Shown here one piece after another: positions 34,436-43,175 of a stretch of 64,000 nt of DNA. The stretch covers positions 1-64,000 of the forward strand of contig DASVWZ010000014.1 of assembly GCA_036392935.1 (NCBI GenBank). The letters run 5' to 3'. The translations under genes and the position numbers were made by a program. The DNA is from DASVWZ01 sp036392935 (lineage in GTDB: Bacteria; Acidobacteriota; Terriglobia; Terriglobales; Acidobacteriaceae). The notes under the pieces are model-generated. The model did not search any database. It saw nothing but the letters and a program-made list of their open reading frames with translations, and was not told the DNA's origin. The first letter of the stretch is position 1. The number at the start of each line of letters is the position of its first letter.

Positions 34436-36254
34436 GAAGCGCTCCTCGCCCCTTCGGTACGCTTATCTCCAAAGATGTCCCCTGCCCCGGAATTGATTCT
34501 ATCGTGAGTTGGCCCTCGATCAAACGCACCCGTTCCTTAATCACCAACGGGCCCTTCCCCATGGCGTCCAGTTCGGCCTGCGTAAACCGCCCCGCAAACG
34601 GATACCCAGCGCCATCGTCTTCCACCTGCAGTCTCCACTTCGCATTCTTTTCCGCCAGCCTAACCTTCACATGCTTTGCACCACTATGCTTGCGGACATT
34701 CACCAGCGCCTCTTGCACAATCCGCACAATCTCCCGGCACACCGGCTGTGGCATCTCCAGCTCCCCAACTTCAGCGGAGAATCCCGCCGCAATCCCGGTC
34801 TCGCGCTGAAATCTTTCCACCGTGTCGTTGATCACGCTCACCAGTCTTCTCGAGTCCACATCCAGGGTCTTCAACTGCTGCATCAGTTCCCTGAGCTTCA
34901 GCACTTCTTCGCGAAGCAGAGCCTGAATTCTGCCCAACTCGGCCGTCGCAACCTCCGGATTCTCCGCCGATTGCCTGCGCAGCACGTCGACCTGCATTTC
35001 CACGGCAATCAGCGATTGCACAGCGCCATCGTGCAGCTCTCTGGCAAAACGCGCCCGCTCCACCGCGCCCGCTCTCAGCCGCAAGCGCCGCAGCAATAGA
35101 ACATTGTGCACGGCCGGCGCCACCTGATGCGCAAGTTCCAACAGGAACCGTAACTCCTCTTCGCTGTCGCCGCCGAGCACCGGATCCAGCAAAATCACTC
35201 GCCCCAGCCACTCCCGCCCCAGCACGAAAGAGACGCACACAATAGTGCGGAACTCATATTTCTTCGACAAGCGCTCAAACGGCATTTCCCCGTCCAGATG
35301 GACGCGCCTTCCGTTTTCATCAAGCCCGAGCGTAACCAGAGTCCCATCGCCTAGCCGATGCCCGCAACACGCCGCAGCCGCCGATTGAAACATGTAGGTT
35401 TCCTGGTCGCCTCCCGAGGGATCGAGCCAGTGAAACGCAGTCGTGGGTTCCGCAGCCTTGAGTTCACCCACAAAGACCCGGTTGGTGTGGCCCTCTTGTG
35501 ACGCCACCAGCAACTGCCTCGCCCCGTAGATCGAGAGCAAATCCGCGCTGATCTCACCCAGCGTCCCGCTCACGCCGGTTTCCACCCGCGCCTTGCCGAC
35601 GATGCGGGCAATCAGCGCTCGTTCCGCGCGCAGCCGCTTTTGCTGTTCCGCCAGAAAACCTAGCAGCAATCCCAGCACCAGCAGATAAACCGAGCGCATA
35701 AACAACCGCTTGGGTTCGAAATCGGTGCTGTCAATGTGCAGAGCCGGCAAATGATGCGACGCCAGAAAGTCATTCAGCCAACTGAAGAAACCAAGATGGA
35801 AGCTCAGGCTTTCAAGCCAGAGCAGTACCACAGCTGCCGCGGCAGTTCCGGTCGTCTCCCATAACCCCCACCTGTACGCGGACGCAGCCAGCACAAAGAC
35901 GAAAAAGAGGAAGAAAATATTGCTTTGACCAACCGCAAAAATAGAAATCAACGCCGGCCAAATAATGTCCGCCGCATGCACCAGCAAGCGAAACGATGGA
36001 GTCGAACGGGGACGCCGCCGCAACAGCAAAATGATGATGACCCCCTGCCCGATGTAGAAAGCCAGCAGCGCGTAAACCCATAGGGAGTAGCCGATCTGCG
36101 TCGGGTCCATCCACACCGCCACCAATGCAGCCACCGCCAAAAAAACCCGTGCGCTGGCCAGCCACCGTTCCGTGCGGCGGATTTCGCCTGCACCCAGCGG
36201 TGCACGCCGGCTCCAGACAAAATGATCTCGAATTGCTCCAATGGGCCAGTCCAT
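34428..36254 (-). CDS. NarL-type sensor histidine kinase (HisKA_3) with membrane and GAF-like sensor regions
   Basis: This encodes 608 residues. The N-terminus has about five membrane helices (for example ALLAFYIGQGVIIILLL and NIFFLFFVFVLAASAYRW). A GAF-like region occupies about 200-395. The dimerisation domain carries the phosphoacceptor His408 in FARELHDGAVQSLIAVEMQV, the HisKA_3 signature. An HATPase_c domain follows (VRIVQEALVNVRKHSGAKHV, VEDDGAGYPF). It pairs with the overlapping response regulator. The signal is unknown; the sensor has no obvious haem or FeS ligands. It is divergent from a second histidine kinase gene. Confidence 0.88.
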   Translation of the reverse strand: MDWPIGAIRDHFVWSRRAPLGAGEIRRTERWLASARVFLAVAALVAVWMDPTQIGYSLWVYALLAFYIGQGVIIILLLRRRPRSTPSFRLLVHAADIIWPALISIFAVGQSNIFFLFFVFVLAASAYRWGLWETTGTAAAAVVLLWLESLSFHLGFFSWLNDFLASHHLPALHIDSTDFEPKRLFMRSVYLLVLGLLLGFLAEQQKRLRAERALIARIVGKARVETGVSGTLGEISADLLSIYGARQLLVASQEGHTNRVFVGELKAAEPTTAFHWLDPSGGDQETYMFQSAAAACCGHRLGDGTLVTLGLDENGRRVHLDGEMPFERLSKKYEFRTIVCVSFVLGREWLGRVILLDPVLGGDSEEELRFLLELAHQVAPAVHNVLLLRRLRLRAGAVERARFARELHDGAVQSLIAVEMQVDVLRRQSAENPEVATAELGRIQALLREEVLKLRELMQQLKTLDVDSRRLVSVINDTVERFQRETGIAAGFSAEVGELEMPQPVCREIVRIVQEALVNVRKHSGAKHVKVRLAEKNAKWRLQVEDDGAGYPFAGRFTQAELDAMGKGPLVIKERVRLIEGQLTIESIPGQGTSLEISVPKGRGALHG

Positions 36255-36414
36255 CTGGCTTGCAGAACTTGACTTTGGGCTTCTACTGGCCGGTTCCTCG
36301 ACCGAACCAGTCCCGTCTCCCTAAAGATCAACTAAGTCTATTCATTTCCAATCGCTTACGCAATTCTCCTTCGAACACACGCCAGCCCCGACCACTAATC
36401 CCACCCATTGGAAT

Positions 36415-36430
36415 GGTTACTAAAGTGACC
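36415..36430. promoter_or_regulatory. Imperfect palindrome between divergent kinase genes
   Basis: GGTTACT-AA-AGTGACC is a 16-bp inverted repeat with one mismatch. It lies 36 bp before the start of the plus-strand kinase, in the 212-bp divergent intergenic region. It is a possible operator, for example for a two-component regulator. No factor is identified. Confidence 0.3.
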
Positions 36431-36466
36431 TACGCCGATCCGGGCATCTGACTAACAATAATAGCG

Positions 36467-38212
36467 ATGAACTTCTCCCGGTCCTCGCGGATATGGCTGT
36501 TCGGCGTCTGCGCGCTTATGTGCGCCCAAGGCGTTGCCTCGTTCTGGCTTGCCCGTAGTTTTGCCCTCGTCGCACTCAGCGACCTCACCCAACTCATCCT
36601 GTTGTGTTCTGCCACCGCCGCGTTGATCTACACCGCGGTAAAGTCACGGGGCCGCGCGCGTCTTTTTTGGATCTTGATGGCAACCGGTGTGGCACTGTGG
36701 CTCACCTACCAGGTCCTTTGGTCTTACTTCGAAGTCTTCATGCGCACCGAGGTGCCCAATCCCTTCGGCGGCGACGTTGTACTCTTTCTGCACCTGGTCC
36801 CGATGATGGCCGCTGTCGCCGTGCAACCCCACCGCGACCAGAGCGACCACACCCCCCGCACCGGCACGCTCGACTTTGCCTTGCTTCTCCTCTGGTGGCT
36901 TTATCTCTACTTGTTCACGGTCATTCCTTGGCAGTATGTCTTCAACAACGAAACTGTCTACGAACATAACCTGAACATTGTTTACCTGATTGAAAAGGTC
37001 GCCCTGCTGGTTGGCCTCGCCTTGCTTTGGTCGCGTGCCCGGGGCTTGTGGAAGATCATCTACTTCAACTGGTTCTGCGCCACTCTCACCTACGCCTTGA
37101 GTTCTTATCTGGCGAACTGGGCGATCGAAAAAGAAGTTTACTTTTCGGGCAGCATTTATGACGTTCCCCTGGCGCTTTCCATGGCCTGGGTCACGCTGAT
37201 CGCTTTGATGTCCTTGCAGCCCCACTCCGAACCTCTTGTCGAATGCCGTTCGGCTGCGCAAGGAGTCTGGATCGCGCGCGTGGGAATGATCTGCGTCTCC
37301 TCGCTCCCGCTGTTTGCCGTCTTCACCATGTTTAATGATGCCGCTCCCGCCCCCGTGCGTGAATTCCGGCTCGTCGTCACGCTTGGCACCATGCTGGTGA
37401 TGGGCATCCTCGTATCCGTCCGCCAGCACCTGCTGGACCACGAGTTGCTTCGCCTTCTGGCCGGCTCGCGCGAAGCCCTCGACCACCTCAACCGGGTGCA
37501 GACACAGTTGGTGCAATCGGAAAAGCTGGCATCGCTTGGTCAACTTGTTGGCGGCGCTGCCCACGAACTGAATAATCCTCTCACCGCAATCATGGGTTAC
37601 TCCGAATTGCTTTCGGCAACCCCTCTAAGCACCGAGCAGCGCAACCTGGCCCAGAAGATCGATCAGCAGGTCCGCCGCACCCGTACTTTGGTCTCCAGCC
37701 TGCTCAGCTTCGCCAAGCAGACGCCCGGCGAAAAAGCTCTGCTCGATATGAATTCCCTTGTGCAGACAGCCGTAAAGCTGGCGCCGCCACAATTGCGCAG
37801 CCATCACATTCAAATCCGTACCCAGTTGGCCACGGAACTGCCGAAAGTCCGCGGCGACTCCAACCAACTGTTACAAGTGTGCCTCCACGTAACCAGCAAT
37901 GCCTTGCACGCCATGGAGAATGGCGGCGGCGTCTTAACCGTTTCCAGCAGTACCGATAAAGCGACAGTGGTCGTTGAATTCAGCGACGAAGGCCCTGGCA
38001 TCGAGCAACCCGAGCGCGTCTTCGATCCCTTCTACACCACGCGTCCCGTAGGCCAGGGCGCCGGATTGGGCTTGAGCGCCTGCTACGGCATCATCCAGGA
38101 GCACAAAGGCCGCATCACTTGTCAGAATCGTCCGAAGGGTGGCGCGACCTTCCGCATCGAACTGCCTGCTGTCGCCGTCCCTGCTGAACTCGCGCGCACC
38201 GCCACCCAGTAA
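36467..38212 (+). CDS. Sensor histidine kinase (HisKA) with seven-helix-type membrane domain
   Basis: This 581-residue protein begins with about eight hydrophobic helices (residues 10-320). A HisKA domain follows with His366 in LVGGAAHELNNPLTAIMGYS. The HATPase_c domain has LLQVCLHVTSNALHAMENGG (N box), FSDEGPGIEQP (G1) and GAGLGLSACYGII (G2). This is an NtrB-like core. No receiver domain or adjacent regulator is present on this strand, so it is an orphan kinase or talks to the divergent system. The membrane part shows no known small-ligand motif that I recognise. Confidence 0.86.
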   Translation: MNFSRSSRIWLFGVCALMCAQGVASFWLARSFALVALSDLTQLILLCSATAALIYTAVKSRGRARLFWILMATGVALWLTYQVLWSYFEVFMRTEVPNPFGGDVVLFLHLVPMMAAVAVQPHRDQSDHTPRTGTLDFALLLLWWLYLYLFTVIPWQYVFNNETVYEHNLNIVYLIEKVALLVGLALLWSRARGLWKIIYFNWFCATLTYALSSYLANWAIEKEVYFSGSIYDVPLALSMAWVTLIALMSLQPHSEPLVECRSAAQGVWIARVGMICVSSLPLFAVFTMFNDAAPAPVREFRLVVTLGTMLVMGILVSVRQHLLDHELLRLLAGSREALDHLNRVQTQLVQSEKLASLGQLVGGAAHELNNPLTAIMGYSELLSATPLSTEQRNLAQKIDQQVRRTRTLVSSLLSFAKQTPGEKALLDMNSLVQTAVKLAPPQLRSHHIQIRTQLATELPKVRGDSNQLLQVCLHVTSNALHAMENGGGVLTVSSSTDKATVVVEFSDEGPGIEQPERVFDPFYTTRPVGQGAGLGLSACYGIIQEHKGRITCQNRPKGGATFRIELPAVAVPAELARTATQ

Positions 38213-38249
38213 GCTGGCGGGTCAGTTCTCACCTCGTTCATCTTTATGC

Positions 38250-38310
38250 CCTTGGTGTTTGAAGCCTTCCTTTGCGCTCCTCGGCGCTCTTTGCGGTTTA
38301 AGATTTTCGT
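38250..38310. repeat. Intergenic repeat, reverse-strand relative of 535-612
   Basis: CTTTGCGCTCCTCGGCGCTC followed by TTTGCGGTTTAAGATTTT is, on the reverse strand, similar to the block CCTTAGATCGCCAAGGACGC then GAAGCGTCGCAAAGAGCG at 570-612. It is non-coding. It resembles extragenic repeats built on Rcaaag-type words. Confidence 0.35.
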
Positions 38311-38402
38311 AGGACCCTCGACGCCACATCTCCTAACACAAACCGCTCTCTTTACATCCCGTTCTCCTGCATCCAACCAGTGAGATCTCCTGCACGTAAC
38401 AT

Positions 38403-39692
38403 ATGCGTTTGAACTGCCGCATGAAGGCGCGCATCGTCGAATTCCCCGCGGTTGTCGTCCTATTGGCGTTCGCTGCACAGCCGTCCGCCGTAGAAAAGTT
38501 TAAGGATCTTCAACAGCGTCAGCAGACAGCAGAAAGATCCGGTGACCGCAAAGAGGCCCTACGTATAGCGGTAGAAATGCAAGCCCTGCTGAACAACGCT
38601 CCTGACGCCATCCTCAACACCGCTGAAGCCTACGCCAATGCCGGCAACAAAGAAAATGCTCTCGCGGCCCTACAGCAGTTTGCCGATCTTGGCCAGTCCG
38701 AAGACAGTATCTTGCGCGGCGAAGACAAAACCCTTTCGAGCTTTCAAAAAGATCCGGGTTTCCAGTCGATCCTAAAACGTCTCGCCGAAAACAACACGCC
38801 AATATCCAACGGAGAAACCGCCTTCGTTCTCTCCGATCCCGGACTTCTCGCAGAAGACATCGACTACGACCCCGCCTCCCACTCCTTTCTCATCACCAGC
38901 GTGCTTGAAAAGAAAATCATCCGCGTAACCCCGGACGGACATTCCACTGATTTCGCCCACTCGCCCAGCAACTGGCCCATTCTCGCCATAAAACTCGACT
39001 CGGGCCGCAATCTCGTCTGGGCGACCGAAGTCGCCATGACCGATTTCGTTTTCACACCGAAATCCGAATGGGGCCGCTCCGCCGTTCTGTGCTTCGATCT
39101 GCGCAGCGGAAAACTTCTACATCGCGTCGAAGGCCCGCCGGGCGCCTCGCTCGGCGACATGGTGCTCTCCGCCAACGGAGATCCCGTCGTGACCGATGGC
39201 GATGACGGACGCATCTACCTCGTCCGTGGCGATCCCATGGAGCGGATCGATAAAGGAGACTTCATCTCCCCTCAAACTCCCACCCGGCATCCCGACGGAA
39301 AGCACATCTTTGTGCCTGACTACGCCCGCGGCATCGCCATCTTCGATACGACGACCGGCGGCGTATCGTGGCTCAACCCTTCCTCGCCGCCGAAGTTCGC
39401 ACTCAATGGAGTCGACGGTCTTTACTTTGATCGAGGATATTTGATCGCAACTCAGAACGGCACTTCCCCGCAGCGTGTCATTCGCTTCCGGCTGAGCGGC
39501 GACTTCGGAACCGTGGTTTCTGAAGAGCTCATCGAGCGATCCACGCACTCGCTTGATCCCACCCACGGAGTGACCCTCGGCGACAACTTCTACTACATCG
39601 CCAACTCCGGCTGGTCACAGCTCGACGATCACGGCAACTTGAAGCCAGGCTCCAAGCTCACCCCCGCCCGCCTCATGCGCTTCCATCTCTGA
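38403..39692 (+). CDS. Secreted TPR plus NHL/SMP-30-like propeller protein
   Basis: The 429-residue protein has a probable signal peptide (VVVLLAFAAQPSAV). A short TPR-like region follows (NAPDAILNTAEAYANAGNKE). After about residue 140 comes a beta-propeller of the SMP-30/NHL type, with blades such as DMVLSANGDPVVTDGDDGRI and GVDGLYFDRGYLIATQNG. Catalytic metal ligands of SMP-30 lactonases are not clearly conserved, so it may be a binding protein. Two in-frame starts are close (38403 and 38421); I keep the first. I do not assign a function. Confidence 0.7.
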   Translation: MRLNCRMKARIVEFPAVVVLLAFAAQPSAVEKFKDLQQRQQTAERSGDRKEALRIAVEMQALLNNAPDAILNTAEAYANAGNKENALAALQQFADLGQSEDSILRGEDKTLSSFQKDPGFQSILKRLAENNTPISNGETAFVLSDPGLLAEDIDYDPASHSFLITSVLEKKIIRVTPDGHSTDFAHSPSNWPILAIKLDSGRNLVWATEVAMTDFVFTPKSEWGRSAVLCFDLRSGKLLHRVEGPPGASLGDMVLSANGDPVVTDGDDGRIYLVRGDPMERIDKGDFISPQTPTRHPDGKHIFVPDYARGIAIFDTTTGGVSWLNPSSPPKFALNGVDGLYFDRGYLIATQNGTSPQRVIRFRLSGDFGTVVSEELIERSTHSLDPTHGVTLGDNFYYIANSGWSQLDDHGNLKPGSKLTPARLMRFHL

Positions 39693-39754
39693 CCAAGCCC
39701 CCTGTGCTACGTCAGCGTTTGAGCTTTGTTGAACCGATGGCCCGATGAGCCCAC

Positions 39755-39931
39755 CTCCCGATCATTCAATCCCCCCGATCTCCCGATCTCTCAATCACCC
39801 GATCGCCCGATCTCTCAATCGCCCGATCCCCCGATCGCTCAATCCCCCGATCCGTGCTCATCCGTGCCCATCCGTGGCCCAGGTTTTGACGTTCAATCGC
39901 TCAATCCCCCGATCTCTCAATCACTCAATTC
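39755..39931. repeat. 24-bp tandem-like array (CCCGATC/CTCAATC units)
   Basis: Three consecutive 24-bp units lie at 39782-39805, 39806-39829 and 39830-39853. Each is close to CCCGATCTCTCAATC followed by NCCCGATCN. Degenerate units flank them, and CATCCGTG repeats lie between about 39859 and 39876. An 88-codon reading frame runs through it (39726-39992) as a consequence of the period being a multiple of three. It has no ribosome binding site or known family, and I do not call it a gene. Confidence 0.75.
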
Positions 39932-40310
39932 CCTGTCAAGCCCCATTTTTCACCAAAATCCCTCCAACTCACTCAAATCATTGCAAATATAAATCTCCGA
40001 ACCGTGTCAGGTTTACCCCCTCCAATTTGATATTCTAAATATATAGGGTAAATTCAAGAATTTAGCCGGCCGCTGCCAGTTAAAAACAACCTAAACTATT
40101 TGTTTTGAATATTTTACGACCTCACTGCCGCTGTAAGCCATTGATTCTAAATACGTAAAAACATAACTCGTTTGTTTTCTAGATTTTACAATATCCCCAA
40201 TATTATCTAGATTTTAGCCTCCTCGCCGCTTGTAAGTGATTGATTACAGGATAGGGGGGAGGGGGGGTAGTGTAACCAAGTAGTAAACAAATTCTCTGCC
40301 ACGTCAGGGG
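39932..40310. repeat. Gene-free AT-rich interval with degenerate direct repeats and a G-tract
   Basis: No gene is seen here. Two copies of a roughly 41-bp element lie about 99 bp apart (40108-40149 and 40207-40247). They share ATTTTA, CCTC, GCCGCT-TGTAAG and ATTGATT. Short TTTGTTTT and CTAGATTTTA words repeat nearby. The G-tract GGGGGGAGGGGGGG lies at about 40255-40268. Base composition is clearly richer in A and T than in flanking genes. Confidence 0.6.
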
Positions 40311-40355
40311 CCCCGAGTTGTCAATTCCGCCGGGCGAGGCCGGGTAGAGGTCGTT

Positions 40356-41492
40356 TCAGGCCGAGCCGCTGTCCGCCGTCGCCTTGAGTTGGCCGCAGGC
40401 CGCAAAAATATCTCGGCCACGCGGCCGCCGAATAAACGTCGGTATACCCTGGCCGACCAGTATCGACTGAAATTTAAGCACGCGGTCGGCTGACGGCGTG
40501 CCAAAAGAGATTCCCGGGCCGGGATTCAACGCGATCAGATTGACCTTCGCGCGAATTCCACGCACCAGTTCGGCGAGTTCTCGTGCCTGCTCGGCAGCAT
40601 CGTTGATTCCGTCGAGCAGTACATACTCGAATGTGAGCCGTTCGCGCGGACGCAGCGGAAACTCCCGCGCCGCCGCCAAAAGCATTTCGAGGTTCCACTT
40701 TCGATTAAGTGGCATGATCCGGGAGCGCAACTCGTCGTTTGGCGCATTTAAAGAAATCGCCAGTTTCGGGCGGACCGGCTCATTTCCAAAGTCTGCAATC
40801 CGCGGCACAATGCCGGCGGTGGAAACGGTCATCCGCGACTCAGGAATTCCGACCCCGTCCACCAGCAGGTGCACCGATTGCATAAAATTTTCGTAATTCA
40901 AAAACGGCTCGCCCATGCCCATAAACACAAGGTTGACGCGATCCTGCGGAGGACGAACATCTTGATTTTCAAGAACGGTGCAAACTTGTCCGGCAATTTC
41001 TCCGGCGCTCAAGTTGCGCTTTACACCCAGCAACGCCGTCAAACAAAACTGGCAATCGACCGCGCACCCAACTTGGCTGGAAATACATATTGTCGCCCGG
41101 TCCCATTTGCGGCTCGCTTCCTTCGTCGGCGCATCGTTTGTGAGCGATCCCGCTTCGCTCCCGTCGCCCGCTTCGCCGCCATCCCCCTCGGGCATCCAGA
41201 CAGCCTCCACCGTTTGCCCGTCCGCCATTGCAAGCAGGTACCGCACCGTGCCATCAGTCGAGACAAATTTATTCCGCACTCGCGGGAAGCCGACAACGGC
41301 TCCGTCTTCCAGCATTTTTTTTCGCAACTCGCGCGGCAGAGTGGAAATGTCGTCAATCCGCCCGGTCCGGCCTTGATAGATCGCTTCGAACAGCTGCCGG
41401 CCCCGGTACGCCGGTTCGCCGGCCTCCACCATCATCTCCGTAAGTTGCTGAAGATTAAGGCCTACGAGGGCGGTCTCTTTCGTTTCACTCAT
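40356..41492 (-). CDS. rlmN: 23S rRNA (adenine2503-C2)-methyltransferase RlmN
   Basis: This 378-residue radical SAM methylase has the cluster motif CAVDCQFCLTA. It also has the RlmN-typical segments FMGMGEPFLNYENF and STAGIVPRIADF, and RPRGRDIFAACGQL at the C-terminus, with the catalytic Cys in ACGQL. It methylates A2503 of 23S rRNA and A37 of some tRNAs. An insertion of about 20 residues (EGDGGEAGDGSEAGSL) precedes the cluster motif and is not usual for the family. The gene stands alone, divergent from the M16 peptidase gene. Confidence 0.95.
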   Translation of the reverse strand: MSETKETALVGLNLQQLTEMMVEAGEPAYRGRQLFEAIYQGRTGRIDDISTLPRELRKKMLEDGAVVGFPRVRNKFVSTDGTVRYLLAMADGQTVEAVWMPEGDGGEAGDGSEAGSLTNDAPTKEASRKWDRATICISSQVGCAVDCQFCLTALLGVKRNLSAGEIAGQVCTVLENQDVRPPQDRVNLVFMGMGEPFLNYENFMQSVHLLVDGVGIPESRMTVSTAGIVPRIADFGNEPVRPKLAISLNAPNDELRSRIMPLNRKWNLEMLLAAAREFPLRPRERLTFEYVLLDGINDAAEQARELAELVRGIRAKVNLIALNPGPGISFGTPSADRVLKFQSILVGQGIPTFIRRPRGRDIFAACGQLKATADSGSA

Positions 41493-41711
41493 GCATCTAA
41501 TCGATCAGTGCCAGGATGGTTTCGATTGTACGGGAATTCGACTTTGGGATGAATTGGGATTTTGGCCGAAAAATCAATGATTATATCGTAACTACTTATT
41601 TTTGTTAAGCTTACGGAGACTCGCACCGCACCAGCTTCTGTGTAACAATTATTAAGCAGTCGTTGAAGGGCATCTGCGCGTTCCCTCCTGCGCGCCCGGT
41701 TGGATTGAACT

Positions 41712-42989
41712 ATGGTTGAGGAACTCCGCAACATTCATCGCGAGGTTTTGCCCAATGGGCTAACCGTCATTACCGAGCAGATGGAACACATCCGCTCGGT
41801 TTCGATCGGCATCTGGGTAAAGACCGGCTCGCGGGACGAAGACGCCGAGTTCAACGGCATTTCGCATTTTATCGAGCACATGGTGTTCAAGGGCTCAGAA
41901 AATCGCTCCGCCCAGGACATCGCCCGGCAGGTCGATTCCATCGGCGGCAACCTCGACGCGTTCACCGCCAAAGAATGCATCTGCTTCAACGTCAAGCTGC
42001 TCGACGAGCATTTGCCCATCGCCATGGACGTGTTGAGCGACCTCGTGCTCCATCCCGTGTTCGACATCAAGGACATCACCCGCGAGCGCGGCGTGATCCT
42101 TGAAGAAATCAAGATGGATGAAGACAGTCCCGACTATTTGGTCCACGAGATCTTCACCCAGAGTTTTTGGAAAGATCATCCCCTGGGCAAACCAATCCTC
42201 GGCACACGTGAAACCGTCAGGAAGTTCGAACGCGATCCCGTTCTTCATTTCTACGGACATCACTTTGCTCCGGGCAATCTGATCATCTCGGCCGCGGGAA
42301 ACCTCGACCATCAGAAATTCGTCGACCTTGTTTCCAAGCATTTTGCCCAAATGCCGCCGGTGAAAAACGGCCTGCACAGCTCCAAGCCCGCTATCGTTCC
42401 GCGCATCATCTTGCGCAACAAGAAATCGCTCGAGCAGGTGCAAATTTGCGTGGGAGTTCCCTCGCACCCCATCGCCCACGAACGCCGCCACGCCTCCTAC
42501 ATTCTGAACACGCTGCTTGGCGGCGGCATGAGTTCACGGCTCTTTCAGAACATCCGCGAGCGTCAGGGGTTGGCTTATGCGATCTATAGCGACCTGAATC
42601 CCTACCGCGACACCGGGTGCCTTTCGGTCTATGCCGGTACCTCCCGCGAATCCGCCAGTAAAGTTGTGCAATCGATAGTCGGTGAGTTTCACAATTTGAA
42701 GACAGAAGACGTTTCCGCCGAAGAGCTTCGCCGTTCAAAAGACCAGCTGAAGGGCAGTCTGATGCTGTCGCTCGAATCCTCCGCCGCGCGCATGTCGAAC
42801 CTCGCCCGGCAGGAGATGTACTTCGACCGTTTCTACTCCATGGACGAATTGCTGGAAAAAATCGAAGCCGTCACCGCCGAAGACATTCGCGCTTTCGCCA
42901 ACGAATTCTTCCTCACCGAATCGATCGCAGTCACTGTGCTCGGCAACCTCAACGGCCTGAAACTTACGCGCCAGCAACTCGCTTGCTGA
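41712..42989 (+). CDS. M16-family zinc peptidase (processing peptidase/PqqL-like)
   Basis: The 425-residue protein has the inverted zinc motif HFIEHMVFKG (HxxEH) with the distal Glu in GVILEEIKMDEDSPDYLVHE. The M16 C-terminal domain includes ILNTLLGGGMSSRLFQNIRE. This is the size of a single-chain bacterial mitochondrial-processing-peptidase homologue. Proteases of this family degrade or process oligopeptides, and the absence of a signal peptide suggests a cytoplasmic location. It is followed by a clear terminator, so it is probably monocistronic. Confidence 0.93.
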   Translation: MVEELRNIHREVLPNGLTVITEQMEHIRSVSIGIWVKTGSRDEDAEFNGISHFIEHMVFKGSENRSAQDIARQVDSIGGNLDAFTAKECICFNVKLLDEHLPIAMDVLSDLVLHPVFDIKDITRERGVILEEIKMDEDSPDYLVHEIFTQSFWKDHPLGKPILGTRETVRKFERDPVLHFYGHHFAPGNLIISAAGNLDHQKFVDLVSKHFAQMPPVKNGLHSSKPAIVPRIILRNKKSLEQVQICVGVPSHPIAHERRHASYILNTLLGGGMSSRLFQNIRERQGLAYAIYSDLNPYRDTGCLSVYAGTSRESASKVVQSIVGEFHNLKTEDVSAEELRRSKDQLKGSLMLSLESSAARMSNLARQEMYFDRFYSMDELLEKIEAVTAEDIRAFANEFFLTESIAVTVLGNLNGLKLTRQQLAC

Positions 42990-43094
42990 TCTTTTTTCTG
43001 TCATTCAGTTGGTCTATCATCCGTAACTTGAAAATGGCTCCGCGTCTTCCGATGCTGGAATCGGCAGGGTGCTGATTACACAACGGTATAGAGT

Positions 43095-43124
43095 GGCTCC
43101 GATCCCGGAGCCATTCTCGTTTTT
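43095..43124 (+). terminator. Rho-independent terminator after the M16 peptidase
   Basis: The stem GGCTCC/GGAGCC with loop GATCCC (43095-43112) is followed by ATTCTCGTTTTT. It lies 106 bp after the M16 stop and 52 bp before the M24 start. Confidence 0.72.
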
Positions 43125-43175
43125 GACCCCTCATTCGCACAAACTTCCCTGCTTCGGTAAAATGGTCATTCGCTC

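Noticed and set aside
39755..39931. CRISPR array in the repeat interval
   Set aside because: Units are contiguous or nearly so, without spacers of constant length, and no cas genes are in the window.
39726..39992. 88-codon frame over the 24-bp repeats (PISQSPD repeats)
   Set aside because: It exists because the repeat period is a multiple of three. No ribosome binding site, no family and the frame ends in the AT-rich part.
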